Assembly: GCA_018970445.1 (NCBI GenBank)
Contig: JAGWWF010000007.1
Coordinates: 62,001 to 126,000, forward strand
Reading direction: 5' to 3'
DNA from: Alphaproteobacteria bacterium
GTDB lineage: Bacteria; Pseudomonadota; Alphaproteobacteria; Sphingomonadales; Sphingomonadaceae
DNA length: 64,000 nucleotides
The number at the start of each line of letters is the position of its first letter. Within the stretch, counting starts at the first letter, position 1. This document shows, piece after piece, positions 26,680 through 35,014 of this stretch. The notes beneath the pieces are model-generated. The model had not been told where the DNA came from. It did no database searches and was given only the letters and a program-made list of their open reading frames with translations. A program made the position numbers and the translations under genes.

Positions 26680-27852
26680 ATGACCATCAGTTTTGATGAA
26701 TGGCGCGCGCGCTCGCCCTTTTATGATGAAACCCACGAGGCGGTGTCGGCCAGTGTGCGGCGGTTCATGGCGGCCGAGGTGCTGCCCCATATCGACCGCT
26801 GGGAAGCCGAAGGCGAATTGCCGCGCGACCTGCACAGGAAGGCGGCGGCGGCCGGCATATTGGGCCTGAATTATCCGGAAGAATATGGCGGACACAGCGA
26901 AGGCTTCACCGTGTTCCACGGCCTGACCCAATCCGAGGAACTGGCCGCCGCCGGCGCCGGCGGCCTGGGTGCCAGCCTGATGACGCACGGCATCGGCCTG
27001 CCGCCGATCCTGGCGCTGGGCAGCGAGGAGATGAAGCGCCGCATCGCGCCGGACGTGCTGGCGGGGAACAAGATCATCAGCCTGGCGATCACCGAACCAT
27101 CGGGCGGATCGGATGTGGCCAAGCTGCAGACCCGCGCCGAACGGCAGGGCAACAAATATGTGGTGAACGGGCAGAAGATGTTCATCACATCGGGCTGCCG
27201 CGCCGATTACATGACGGTGGCGGTGCGCACCGGCGGGCCGGGCATGGCCGGCATTTCGCTGATGCTGATCGAGACGGACCGGCCGGGGGTGAGCCGCACG
27301 CGGCTGGACAAGATGGGCTGGCGCTGTTCCGACACGGCGGCGGTGTATTTCGACAATGTCGAGGTGCCGCCGGAAAATCTGATCGGGCCGGAAAATGGCG
27401 GCTTCATCGGCATCATGCGCAATTTCAACAGCGAACGGCTGGGCATGGCGCATGGCTGCTGCGCCATGGCGCGCGTGGCCCTGCGGGAGGCGATGGACTG
27501 GGCGCAGACGCGCGAGACCTTTGGCAAGCGGCTGGGCGCGCACCAGAGCATCCGCATCAAGCTGGCCGATTGCGCCCGGCAGATCGGCGCCACCCAGGCC
27601 TGGGTGGATCTGTGTGCCCACCAGCACATGCAGGGCAAGGGCGTGCCGGCCGATTATGCCATGCTGAAGGTGCAGGCGACGCGCATGCTGGAACATGTGG
27701 CGCGCGAGGCGGCGCAGGTGCTGGGCGGCGCCAGTTACATCACCGGTTCGAAGGTGGAACGCATCTATCGCGAGGTGCGGGTGAACGCCATTGGCGGCGG
27801 ATCGGAAGAGATCATGCTGGATCTGGCCGGGCGGCAGCTGGGGCTGGGCTGA
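26680..27852 (+). CDS. Acyl-CoA dehydrogenase
   Basis: FAD-dependent flavoenzyme of 390 residues catalysing alpha,beta-dehydrogenation of an acyl-CoA. Signatures: AITEPSGGSDVAKLQTRA, FITSGCRADYMTVAVRTG, and the C-terminal RVNAIGGGSEEIMLDLAGRQLG, where the glutamate of GGSEEIM is the catalytic base position of the medium/long-chain branch. The frame is open from 26467, but ATG 26680 follows a GAGAGGACC ribosome-binding region and starts like relatives (FDEWRARSPFYDETHEAV). The acyl chain preferred is not evident. It is divergent from the S9 remnant/acylase pair. Confidence 0.92.
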   Translation: MTISFDEWRARSPFYDETHEAVSASVRRFMAAEVLPHIDRWEAEGELPRDLHRKAAAAGILGLNYPEEYGGHSEGFTVFHGLTQSEELAAAGAGGLGASLMTHGIGLPPILALGSEEMKRRIAPDVLAGNKIISLAITEPSGGSDVAKLQTRAERQGNKYVVNGQKMFITSGCRADYMTVAVRTGGPGMAGISLMLIETDRPGVSRTRLDKMGWRCSDTAAVYFDNVEVPPENLIGPENGGFIGIMRNFNSERLGMAHGCCAMARVALREAMDWAQTRETFGKRLGAHQSIRIKLADCARQIGATQAWVDLCAHQHMQGKGVPADYAMLKVQATRMLEHVAREAAQVLGGASYITGSKVERIYREVRVNAIGGGSEEIMLDLAGRQLGLG

Positions 27853-27858
27853 GCCCCC

Positions 27859-28680
27859 TCACGGATTGCACCAGTCGCAACTGGCCGGGCTGGCCGCCGT
27901 CACCCCGTCGGGGCGGGGGCGGGTTTGCTGGTGGCCGCACACGGTGCAGCCATCGATGATGGCCAATATGCTCTGGGTGGGCTGGTCGCAGGTGGAACAG
28001 GGCAGGCCGCGCATCACGTCCACCTGGCCCCAGCCGGGGCAGCCACAGGCCGGGCAGGGGCTGGCCAGCCGGGCCGCCAGCCGGCCGGCAAGGCTGCGGA
28101 TGGCGGCCAGCCTTGTGGGGTTCAGATGGGCGCGCATGTCGGTTTCCAGCCGGTTGCCGGGCCAGGCCAGGGGGGCAAGGGCGGCCATGTCCTGCACGCC
28201 GCTGGCCAGCACGGCGCCATCGGGGCCGCGCACCACCAGTGCGTGGGCAGGAAAGCCGATGCGGGCGAGGAAGGGGGCGATGTCTTCGCCGCTGGCCACG
28301 TCGTGATGGGCGAAGTTGGTGCGGCGGGACACGGCCGACAGGGTGAGTTCGAGGCCGCGGCCGGCATCGATGAAGGCCAGGGTTTCCACCCCACCGGCAC
28401 CGAACGGCAGCCACGGATGCGGCCCGAAGCTGCCTTCGCTGGCCAGGCCCAGGGGCAGGCCGGACGCGGCCATGCCGGCGCGGGCCTTGGCCAGGGCCGC
28501 CTCGCGCGGGGTGCCGCTGCGGGCGATGCTGCCGGTGAAGGTGCCGAACTGATCGGTATCGATGGCAACCGGCCGGACGATCAGGCCGAGCCGCCGGGTC
28601 AGCGGCGGGGCGATGGCCCGCTGCTTGCCGTGCTGGGTGGCCAGCGCGGCCGCCAGGCCGGCATAGGGGTGATCAGCCAA
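27859..28680 (-). CDS. DUF6671-like protein with C-terminal zinc ribbon cysteines
   Basis: A 273-residue protein whose first two thirds match the DUF6671 pattern as I remember it: HPYAGLAAALATQHGKQRAI at the start, DTDQFGTFTGSIAR, KARAGM, and ASEGSFGPHPWLPFG. The function of that family is unknown. The last ~65 residues carry four CxxC pairs (CPAC, CSTC, CTVC, CDWC), typical of two zinc ribbons. The start is uncertain: a TTG at 28680 begins exactly where the conserved family begins and overlaps pyrC by eight bases; the open frame reaches 28788. It ends six bases from the convergent acyl-CoA dehydrogenase. Confidence 0.72.
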   Translation of the reverse strand: MADHPYAGLAAALATQHGKQRAIAPPLTRRLGLIVRPVAIDTDQFGTFTGSIARSGTPREAALAKARAGMAASGLPLGLASEGSFGPHPWLPFGAGGVETLAFIDAGRGLELTLSAVSRRTNFAHHDVASGEDIAPFLARIGFPAHALVVRGPDGAVLASGVQDMAALAPLAWPGNRLETDMRAHLNPTRLAAIRSLAGRLAARLASPCPACGCPGWGQVDVMRGLPCSTCDQPTQSILAIIDGCTVCGHQQTRPRPDGVTAASPASCDWCNP

Positions 28681-29716
28681 GGAAGCGCCAGTCGAGCGTT
28701 TCACCGGCGTGAAAGGGGATGATTTGGGTATCGGCGGCGGACAGCCGGGCCGGCACCGGCGTTGCCACCCGTTCCAGCGTGATGACATCGCTGTTCAGCG
28801 GCAGGCCGTAAAAGCGCGGGCCGAATTCGCTGGCAAAGCCTTCCAGCCGGTGGAGCGCGCCTTCCTCCTCGAAGGTTTTTGCATAGGATTCGATGGCGAA
28901 GGGGGCGTTGTAGATGCCGGCGCAGCCGCAATCGCTTTCCTTGGCCTCCACGCCGTGGGGGGCGCTGTCGGTGCCCAGGAAATATTTGGGATTGCCGCTG
29001 GTGGCGGCGGCGCGCAGCGCCTGGCGATGCCGTTCGCGCTTGGCCACCGGCAGGCAATAGAAATGCGGGCGGATGCCGCCTTCGAACATGGCGTTGCGGT
29101 TGATGGCAAGATGGTGCGGCGTGATGGTGGCGGCGATGTTGGGGCCAGACGCCGCCACGAAATCCACCGCATCCTTGGTGGTGATATGTTCGAACACGAT
29201 CTTCAGCGCCGGGAAATCGGCGACCACGCCTTTCAGGATGCGTTCGATGAACACGGCTTCACGGTCGAAGATATCGACCGTGTGATCGGTCACTTCGCCG
29301 TGAATCAGGAGCGGCATGCCGATGCGCTGCATCGCGTCGAGCGCCGGATGGATGTGGCGCACATCGGTGACGCCATGGGCGCTGTTGGTGGTGGCATGGG
29401 CGGGATAGAGCTTGGCGGCGGTGAAGACGCCCTCGCCAGCCCCACGCACCAACTCGTCCGGATCGATGTGATCGACCAGATAGCAGGTCATCAGCGGTTC
29501 GAACGCGATGCCCGGCGACACGGCGGCGCGGATGCGATCCCGATAGGCCGCCGCCGCCGCCGCGGTGGTGACCGGCGGTTTCAGATTGGGCATCACGATG
29601 GCGCGGGCAAACTGGCGGGCGGTGGCATCGGCCACGGCCGCCAGCATGGCGCCATCGCGCAGATGCACATGCCAATCATCGGGGCGGCGCAGGCGAAAGC
29701 GGGTGGGCGCGGTCAT
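28673..29716 (-). CDS. pyrC: Dihydroorotase
   Basis: Amidohydrolase that closes carbamoyl-aspartate to dihydroorotate in pyrimidine synthesis. The 347-residue protein is the length of the E. coli PyrC type and shows DWHVHLRDG (zinc histidines), the carboxylated lysine in AAKLYPAHATTNS, FEHITTKDAV and the catalytic aspartate in FLGTDSAPHG. The open frame reaches 29938, but ATG 29716 (MTAPTRFRLRRPDDWHVH) matches the family start. It is divergent from the universal stress gene, and its end overlaps the DUF6671 gene by about eight bases, so those two are co-transcribed. Confidence 0.95.
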   Translation of the reverse strand: MTAPTRFRLRRPDDWHVHLRDGAMLAAVADATARQFARAIVMPNLKPPVTTAAAAAAYRDRIRAAVSPGIAFEPLMTCYLVDHIDPDELVRGAGEGVFTAAKLYPAHATTNSAHGVTDVRHIHPALDAMQRIGMPLLIHGEVTDHTVDIFDREAVFIERILKGVVADFPALKIVFEHITTKDAVDFVAASGPNIAATITPHHLAINRNAMFEGGIRPHFYCLPVAKRERHRQALRAAATSGNPKYFLGTDSAPHGVEAKESDCGCAGIYNAPFAIESYAKTFEEEGALHRLEGFASEFGPRFYGLPLNSDVITLERVATPVPARLSAADTQIIPFHAGETLDWRFLG

Positions 29717-29794
29717 GGGAAGGCCCGATACGCCTTTGCCGGCACGGCGAAAAGCCCCCTTGATGACCGCCATCGCGCCCGCACCGCGCGGCAC

Positions 29795-29811
29795 CGGAAC
29801 AACCCGTTCCG
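29795..29811. promoter_or_regulatory. Perfect inverted repeat upstream of the stress protein gene
   Basis: CGGAAC (29795-29800) and GTTCCG (29806-29811), separated by five bases, lie 70-86 bases upstream of the universal stress gene and in the divergent region with pyrC. It could be an operator, but no known regulator motif fits well; LexA sites of Alphaproteobacteria are direct GTTC repeats, not this. Confidence 0.3.
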
Positions 29812-29880
29812 TATTGATGCGTACAGATTTGCCGGCCCAGCCTGGGCGATAGAGGATGGGCTGACGGGACGTGTTTCTCC

Positions 29881-30693
29881 ATGAAGAATCTTCTGCTGCA
29901 TATCCATGATGACGATGACCTGCCGACCCGGCTGGCATTGGCGGTGGATCTGGCTCGCCAGATGGGCAGCCACATCGCCTGTGTGCAGGTCACGCCGGTG
30001 GAAAGCTATGCCACTGATCCCTATGGCGGATTGCTGGGCATGGCCGCCCTGATCGACACGATCCACGATCAGGACAAGGCGGTGCGCCTGGCCGCCGAAA
30101 ACCGCCTGCAGGCGGCCGGCGCCAGTTGGGACTGGCACAGTTTCGATGGCAATGTGGTGGAACATCTGATCGACCGGTCGTTGCTGGCCGACATGGTGAT
30201 TCTCTCGCAGCCGGCGCAGACGGTGCGGCGCACCCGGCGACAGCCGATGGCGATCGTGGGCGATCTGGTGATCCACGCGCCCTGCCCGGTGCTGATGGTG
30301 CCCCAGGGCTGTGAGGCGCTGGCGCTGAACGGCCCGGTGATGCTGGCCTGGAACGGTTCGGCCGAAGCCGCCCATGCCATGCGCCTGGGCCTGCCGCTGC
30401 TCAAGCGCGCCAGTACGGTGCACCTGGTGGAGGTGAGCGACGATGAACCGGGCATCACCGCGCAAGAGGCGCGCGCCTGGCTGGTTCGCCACGGCATCAG
30501 CGTCGAAGTGCATGAATGGCCCGCCAAGGGACGGCGCATTTCGGTGGCGTTGCAGCATGCGGCGGCCGAATTGGGCGTGCATTATCTGGTGATGGGCGCC
30601 TATGGCCACAGCCGGCTGCGCGAAACCGTGCTGGGCGGTGTGACCAAGGAATTGATCGCTTCGGCCAATCTGCCGATGCTGATGGTGCATTGA
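29881..30693 (+). CDS. Tandem-domain universal stress protein
   Basis: A 270-residue protein with two UspA domains (about 1-145 and 150-270). The second domain retains the ATP-binding signature G-x2-G-x9-G in GAYGHSRLRETVLGGVT, while the first is degenerate, a common split in tandem Usps. These proteins modulate stress survival, often under oxygen limitation. Context supports that: the gene ends inside an FNR/FixK-like box that precedes fixL, and the cbb3 oxidase operon follows. The ATG at 29881 directly follows a GACGTGTTTCTCC leader with little ribosome-binding complementarity. Confidence 0.9.
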   Translation: MKNLLLHIHDDDDLPTRLALAVDLARQMGSHIACVQVTPVESYATDPYGGLLGMAALIDTIHDQDKAVRLAAENRLQAAGASWDWHSFDGNVVEHLIDRSLLADMVILSQPAQTVRRTRRQPMAIVGDLVIHAPCPVLMVPQGCEALALNGPVMLAWNGSAEAAHAMRLGLPLLKRASTVHLVEVSDDEPGITAQEARAWLVRHGISVEVHEWPAKGRRISVALQHAAAELGVHYLVMGAYGHSRLRETVLGGVTKELIASANLPMLMVH

Positions 30694-30703
30694 TCGAAAT
30701 CAG
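30690..30703 (+). promoter_or_regulatory. FNR/FixK-type box upstream of fixL
   Basis: TTGAT-CGAA-ATCAG matches the FNR/FixK consensus TTGAT-N4-ATCAA in nine of ten specified bases. It spans the stop of the universal stress gene and ends 38 bases before the fixL start, so it would place fixLJ under anaerobic or microaerobic control. Confidence 0.55.
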
Positions 30704-30741
30704 CCGTTGAAATTGCGGCATTTTGCTGCACTATCGCCAGC

Positions 30742-31917
30742 GTGTGCCCGTTTGCCGACACCCAGCGCAAGCCGCAGCAGATGCTGCCGGATCAGGATGA
30801 TGCCCTGCAGTTGCAGCGCACCATCCTGGCCACGGTGCCCGATGCCCTGATCGTGATCGATGAACAGGGCACGATCCTGTTGTTTTCCGAAACCGCCGCC
30901 CGCATGTTCGGCTATGCCGATGACGAGGCGATTGGCCAGAATGTCAGGATCCTGATGCCCAACCCGGATCGGGAACGGCACGATGATTACATGCGCCATT
31001 ACATGGAGACCGGCGAAGCCCATATCATCGGCGTTGGCCGGGTAACGAACGCGCGGCGGCGCGATGGCAGCACCTTTCCCATCGAACTGGCGATCGGCGA
31101 GGCGGTGACAGAGCATGGCCGGCTGTTTACCGGCTTCATCCGCGATCTGACCGAGGCGCAGCGGGCGGAACGGCGGTTGAACGATCTGCAGACGGAGCTT
31201 TCGCACATCAGCCGGGTTTCGGCGATGGGCAGCCTGGCCAGCGCGCTGGCCCACGAACTGAACCAGCCGCTCACGGCCATCACCAGCTATGCCGAAGGCG
31301 CGCGCAGCCTGCTGGGCGATGATGGCACGCCGGCGGCCGACAATATCGAGATGGTGCGCGAGGCGCTGGCCGAAGCCAGCGTGCAGGCGCTGCGGGCCGG
31401 CCAGATCGTGCGCCGCCTGCGCGAATTCATCAGCCGGGGCGAAAGCGACAAGCGGGTGGAGCGATTGCGCCGGCTGGTGACCGAAGCCTCGGCCCTGGCG
31501 CTGACCGGCACGGGCACCAACAGCCTGGATTTCAACCTGCGGCTGGATCCGCGCGCTGATCTGGTGCTGGTGGACCGGATCCAGATCCAGCAGGTGCTGC
31601 TGAACCTGATCCGCAATGCGGTAGAGGCCATGCAGCGCAGCGGCCGCCAGATTCTCGACATCCGCAGCCGCCGCGCCGAACGCGACATGGTGGAGGTGAT
31701 CGTGGCCGACAGCGGGCCGGGCCTTGCGGCCGAGATTGCCGCCGTGCTGTTCCAGCCGTTCAACACCTCCAAGGAAAAGGGCATGGGCCTGGGCCTGTCG
31801 ATCAGCCGCACCATCGTGGAGGCGCATGGCGGCCGCATCTGGGCCGAACCATCGGAATTTGGCGGCACCGCCTTTCATTTCACGCTGCCATTGGCTGAGG
31901 AGCCGGGTGATGTCTGA
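30742..31917 (+). CDS. fixL: Oxygen-sensing histidine kinase FixL
   Basis: Soluble haem-PAS sensor kinase of 391 residues. The PAS domain (about 25-135) reproduces the haem pocket of the Bradyrhizobium protein: H80 in RERHDDY aligns with proximal H200, H94 in AHIIG with H214, and R100 in GVGR with the oxygen-contacting R220. The kinase part has H171 in ALAHELNQPL as phosphoacceptor, the N-box NLIRNAVEAM, DSGPGL and GMGLGLSIS. The start is a GTG at 30742; an ATG at 30781 is possible. It overlaps fixJ by eight bases. In the known pathway, oxygen loss activates autophosphorylation and transfer to FixJ. Confidence 0.93.
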   Translation: MCPFADTQRKPQQMLPDQDDALQLQRTILATVPDALIVIDEQGTILLFSETAARMFGYADDEAIGQNVRILMPNPDRERHDDYMRHYMETGEAHIIGVGRVTNARRRDGSTFPIELAIGEAVTEHGRLFTGFIRDLTEAQRAERRLNDLQTELSHISRVSAMGSLASALAHELNQPLTAITSYAEGARSLLGDDGTPAADNIEMVREALAEASVQALRAGQIVRRLREFISRGESDKRVERLRRLVTEASALALTGTGTNSLDFNLRLDPRADLVLVDRIQIQQVLLNLIRNAVEAMQRSGRQILDIRSRRAERDMVEVIVADSGPGLAAEIAAVLFQPFNTSKEKGMGLGLSISRTIVEAHGGRIWAEPSEFGGTAFHFTLPLAEEPGDV

Positions 31918-32551
31918 CAGGCAAATCTATCTGGTTGATGACGAGGCGCCGGTGCGGCGATCTCTGGGTTTCATGCTGAAAACATCGGGTTACGAGGTCG
32001 CGCAGTATGAATCGGGCGAAGCCTTCCTGAAGGAGGCCGGGCATCTGGCGCCGGGCTGCGTGCTGCTGGATGTGCGGCTGGGCGGGCTGGACGGACTGGC
32101 CGTGCAGCAGGCGTTGAAGGATCGCGGCATCATGCTGCCGGTGATCATCATCACCGGCCATGGCGATGTGGGCCTGGCGGTGCGGGCGATGAAATCGGGT
32201 GCGGTCGATTTTCTGGAGAAGCCGTTCGAAAAGGCCGCCGTGATCGCGGCGATCGATCAGGCACTGGCGCGCAACCAGGGCCGGGTGGAGCTTGACCGGC
32301 TGGCCGATCAGGCGCGGGCGCAGCTGAACGCGCTGACGCCGCGTGAACGCGATGTGCTGGCGGGCCTGGTGGAGGGCCAGTCCAACAAGGTGATCGCCTA
32401 TGATCTGGGGATTTCGCCGCGCACCGTGGAAATCCACCGCGCCAATCTGATGTCGAAACTGGGGGTGAACAGCCTTTCGGATGCGCTGAAGATCGCCTTC
32501 ACCGCCCGGATGGCCGAACTGGCCGGATCATCCTCAGCAGAGCCGGCCTGA
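31910..32551 (+). CDS. fixJ: Response regulator FixJ
   Basis: Two-domain regulator of 213 residues: receiver domain with D10, D11 and phosphoacceptor D54 (in VLLDVRLGG), the threonine in ITGHGD and K in EKPF, followed by a LuxR/NarL-type helix-turn-helix (LTPRERDVLAGLVEGQSNKVIAYDLGISPRTVEIHRANLM in segments). Phosphorylated FixJ in related bacteria activates fixK, which then activates cco operons through TTGAT-N4-ATCAA boxes; no fixK is in this window. The ATG at 31910 lies inside the last codons of fixL. Its last 18 bases overlap the convergent small gene at the end of the cco operon. Confidence 0.94.
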   Translation: MSDRQIYLVDDEAPVRRSLGFMLKTSGYEVAQYESGEAFLKEAGHLAPGCVLLDVRLGGLDGLAVQQALKDRGIMLPVIIITGHGDVGLAVRAMKSGAVDFLEKPFEKAAVIAAIDQALARNQGRVELDRLADQARAQLNALTPRERDVLAGLVEGQSNKVIAYDLGISPRTVEIHRANLMSKLGVNSLSDALKIAFTARMAELAGSSSAEPA

Positions 32552-32743
32552 TCTGCGCTCCCGCGAGCAGCCAACATGGCAGGCCGTGTCGCAATCGGCC
32601 TTGCCGTTCCGGCCGGGGGCGATGGGCAGGGTGGCACCGCTGCACAGCGACACCAGTTGCACCTGGGCGCGCGCCGGCAGGCTGATCGCCGCCAGGGCCA
32701 GCGCGATCAGGGCGGGCAGATGGGCCAATGGCTCACGCGCCAT
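32534..32743 (-). CDS. Small exported cysteine-rich protein at the end of the cco operon
   Basis: A 69-residue product with a signal peptide (HLPALIALALAAISLPARAQ) and a mature part of about 45 residues containing five cysteines. CDTACHVGC contains CxxxCH, a rare variant of the CxxCH haem c motif, followed by CSRERRSGRLC. The gene begins 11 bases inside ccoS, so it is coupled to the oxidase assembly genes. I do not recognise a named family. It may be a periplasmic copper or redox factor for the oxidase, or an unusual small cytochrome; both are inference. It overlaps the 3' end of fixJ on the other strand by 18 bases. Confidence 0.65.
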   Translation of the reverse strand: MAREPLAHLPALIALALAAISLPARAQVQLVSLCSGATLPIAPGRNGKADCDTACHVGCSRERRSGRLC

Positions 32744-32891
32744 CGCGGGGCTCCTCATCATCGATGAAGATGCGCAGGGCGGCACCATCCAGATCCTCGA
32801 ACTGGCCGCGCCCCACCGCCCAGAAAAAGGCGAACAGGCCCAGCAGGCCCAGGCCCAGCGCGACGGGGATCAGGAACAATATGCCGTTCAT
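32733..32891 (-). CDS. ccoS: cbb3 oxidase maturation protein CcoS
   Basis: A 52-residue protein, read directly from the sequence: one membrane helix (ILFLIPVALGLGLLGLFAFFWAV) followed by the conserved RGQFEDLDGAALRIFIDDE, which is the signature of CcoS. CcoS helps insert redox cofactors into the cbb3 oxidase. The ATG at 32891 overlaps the ccoI stop by four bases (ATGA), and the end overlaps the following small gene by 11 bases. The gene is short enough to be missed by automated callers. Confidence 0.93.
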   Translation of the reverse strand: MNGILFLIPVALGLGLLGLFAFFWAVGRGQFEDLDGAALRIFIDDEEPRDGA

Positions 32892-35014
32892 CGTGCGGTT
32901 CCTTTCAGGCGCAGGGCGTTGGCAATCACGATCACCGACGATCCCGACATGGCCAGCGCCGCGATCAGCGGGGTGACCAGGCCCATGATGGCCAGCGGCA
33001 CGGCGATGACATTATAGGCGATCGCCAGCGCGAAATTCTGGCGCACGATGGCCTGGGTGGCGCGCGCGACGCGCACCGCGGTGGCAACCGGGGCCAGGCT
33101 GGTGCCCAGAAACACCGCATCGGCGGCGTTCTGGCTGGCATCTGCGGCCGATCCGGGCGCCATCGAGACATGGCCGGCGGCCAGCGCCGGGCCGTCGTTC
33201 AGCCCATCGCCCACTATCAGCACGCGGCGGCCCTGGCCGGCCAGCGCGGTGATGCGCGCCAGCTTGCCGGCCGGATCCAGCCCGCCTGTCGCCGGGATGC
33301 CCAGCGCCGCACCAACGGCCGCCACCGGGGCGGCCCGATCGCCCGACAGGATCGCCGAGGTCAGGCCCAGCCCGGCCAGATCGGCCAGCGTGGCAGCGGC
33401 GGCCGGGCGCAGTGGATCGGCAAAGCGGATCAGCTGTTCCGGGCCGGTGCCGATCTGCAGGGCAGTGGCGATATCGGTGGTGCCAGCGGCCGCCGGCCGC
33501 CCCAGACGGACAGCCTGGCCCTGCCACTGGCCCACCAGCCCGTGCCCGGGCGTTTCGGAAATCTGGCTGATGCGCGCCGGCACGGTGCCGGCGGCAGTGA
33601 GCGCGTGGCGCAGCGCTTCGGAGAGGGGGTGGCGGCTGCATTGCGCCAGCGCCAGGGCGATGCCGGCAGCCTGGGGCGACAGCCTGTCCAGATCGAGCGG
33701 TTCGGGGTGGCCGAGCGTGAGCGTGCCGGTCTTGTCGAACACGGCGGTATCGGCTTCGGCCAGGCGTTCCAGCGCGCTGCCGTCCTTCACCAGCACGCCC
33801 ACCCGCATCAGCGCGCCGGTGGCGACGATCTGTGCCGCCGGCACGGCCAGCCCCAGCGCGCAGGGGCAGGTGATGATCAGCACGGCCACCGCGATCAACA
33901 GGCTTTCGTGCCAGCCGGCACCGGCCAGCATCCAGCCGATGAAGCTGCACAGCGCCAGCGCATGCACGGCCGGCGCATAGAGCCGCGCGGCGCGATCGGC
34001 GATGCGCACATAGCGGGAGCGGCCCTGGGCTGCATCCTGCATCAGCCGGGCAATGTCGGCGATGCTGGTATCGTTGCCCGCCGCCGTCACGGCCACGGTG
34101 ACGGCATCGCCGCAGTTCAGCGTGCCGGCCAGCACGCGGCCGCCGGGGCCGACGGTGACCGGCATGGCTTCGCCGGTGATCAGCGACTGGTCGAAATGGC
34201 TGCGGCCATCCAGGATCACGCCATCGGCGGCCAGCCGTTCGCCGGCGGCCACCAGCATGGTCATGCCGGGGCGGATGGCGGTTGCGGCCAGCCAGTGCGA
34301 CGCGCCATCATCACCGATCACCAGCGCGCCGGCGGCCATGTGCTTGAGCAGCGCCGACACGCCATCGCGCGCCCGGTCGCGCATCACCGCATCCAGCCAG
34401 CGCCCGGCCAGCAGGAAGAACAGCAGCATCACCGCACTGTCGAAATAGGCGTGGGCGCCGTGGGTGATGGTTTCAAACAGCGACAGGGCGGTGGCTAGCG
34501 TGACGCCGATGGAAATCGGCACATCCATGTTGGTGCGCCCGGCCTTCAGCGCCGTGAGCGCGGAACGGAAAAACGGCTGCCCGGCATAGGCCACGGTGGG
34601 CAGCGCGATCAGCGCCGACAGCCAGTGGAACAGATCGCGGGTGAGCCCGCCCGCGCCCGACCAGACCGAGACCGACAGCAGCATGATGTTCATCGCGGCA
34701 AAGCCGGCCACGGCCAGCGCCTTGACCAGGCTGCGCGCCTCGCCATCGCTGCCGCCCAGGGCATCGCCGATCGGGCTGGCATCAAAGCCCAGATCGGCAA
34801 GCGCCTTGACCAGCACCGGCACGCTCAGGGCCGGATCGTGGGACAGCTGCACCTGTTTGGCGGTGAAGTTCACCCGCGCTGCTGCCACGCCGGGCACGGC
34901 GGCCAGGCCGTTTTCCAGCTTGGATATGCAGCCGGCACAGCGCATGCCGGGCACGGCAAAGCGGCTGCTGGCCAGCGGTTCGCCGGCCAAGGCGGCAGGC
35001 AGCGGCCGGTTCAT
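32888..35014 (-). CDS. ccoI: Copper-exporting P1B-type ATPase CcoI (FixI)
   Basis: Inner-membrane ATPase that supplies copper for the CuB centre of cbb3 oxidase. The 708-residue protein has an N-terminal metal-binding domain with GMRCAGC, eight predicted membrane helices, the CPC copper-transfer motif in ITCPCALGLAVPAA, the actuator motif ITGEAMPV, the phosphorylation site DKTGTLTLG, the HP locus SRHPLSEAL and GDGLNDGPAL. The longer open frame upstream belongs to shadow translation of ccoH; ATG 35014 overlaps the ccoH stop by four bases. Operon position between ccoH and ccoS identifies it as CcoI rather than a general CopA. Confidence 0.95.
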   Translation of the reverse strand: MNRPLPAALAGEPLASSRFAVPGMRCAGCISKLENGLAAVPGVAAARVNFTAKQVQLSHDPALSVPVLVKALADLGFDASPIGDALGGSDGEARSLVKALAVAGFAAMNIMLLSVSVWSGAGGLTRDLFHWLSALIALPTVAYAGQPFFRSALTALKAGRTNMDVPISIGVTLATALSLFETITHGAHAYFDSAVMLLFFLLAGRWLDAVMRDRARDGVSALLKHMAAGALVIGDDGASHWLAATAIRPGMTMLVAAGERLAADGVILDGRSHFDQSLITGEAMPVTVGPGGRVLAGTLNCGDAVTVAVTAAGNDTSIADIARLMQDAAQGRSRYVRIADRAARLYAPAVHALALCSFIGWMLAGAGWHESLLIAVAVLIITCPCALGLAVPAAQIVATGALMRVGVLVKDGSALERLAEADTAVFDKTGTLTLGHPEPLDLDRLSPQAAGIALALAQCSRHPLSEALRHALTAAGTVPARISQISETPGHGLVGQWQGQAVRLGRPAAAGTTDIATALQIGTGPEQLIRFADPLRPAAAATLADLAGLGLTSAILSGDRAAPVAAVGAALGIPATGGLDPAGKLARITALAGQGRRVLIVGDGLNDGPALAAGHVSMAPGSAADASQNAADAVFLGTSLAPVATAVRVARATQAIVRQNFALAIAYNVIAVPLAIMGLVTPLIAALAMSGSSVIVIANALRLKGTAR

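Noticed and set aside
27859-28788. NudC-type NADH pyrophosphatase because of zinc-ribbon cysteines
   Set aside because: There is no Nudix box (GxxxxxExxxxxREUxEExGU); the N-terminal pattern fits DUF6671 instead.
29795-29811. LexA/SOS box upstream of the stress protein
   Set aside because: Alphaproteobacterial LexA sites are direct GTTC-N7-GTTC repeats, while this is an inverted repeat with a five-base spacer.
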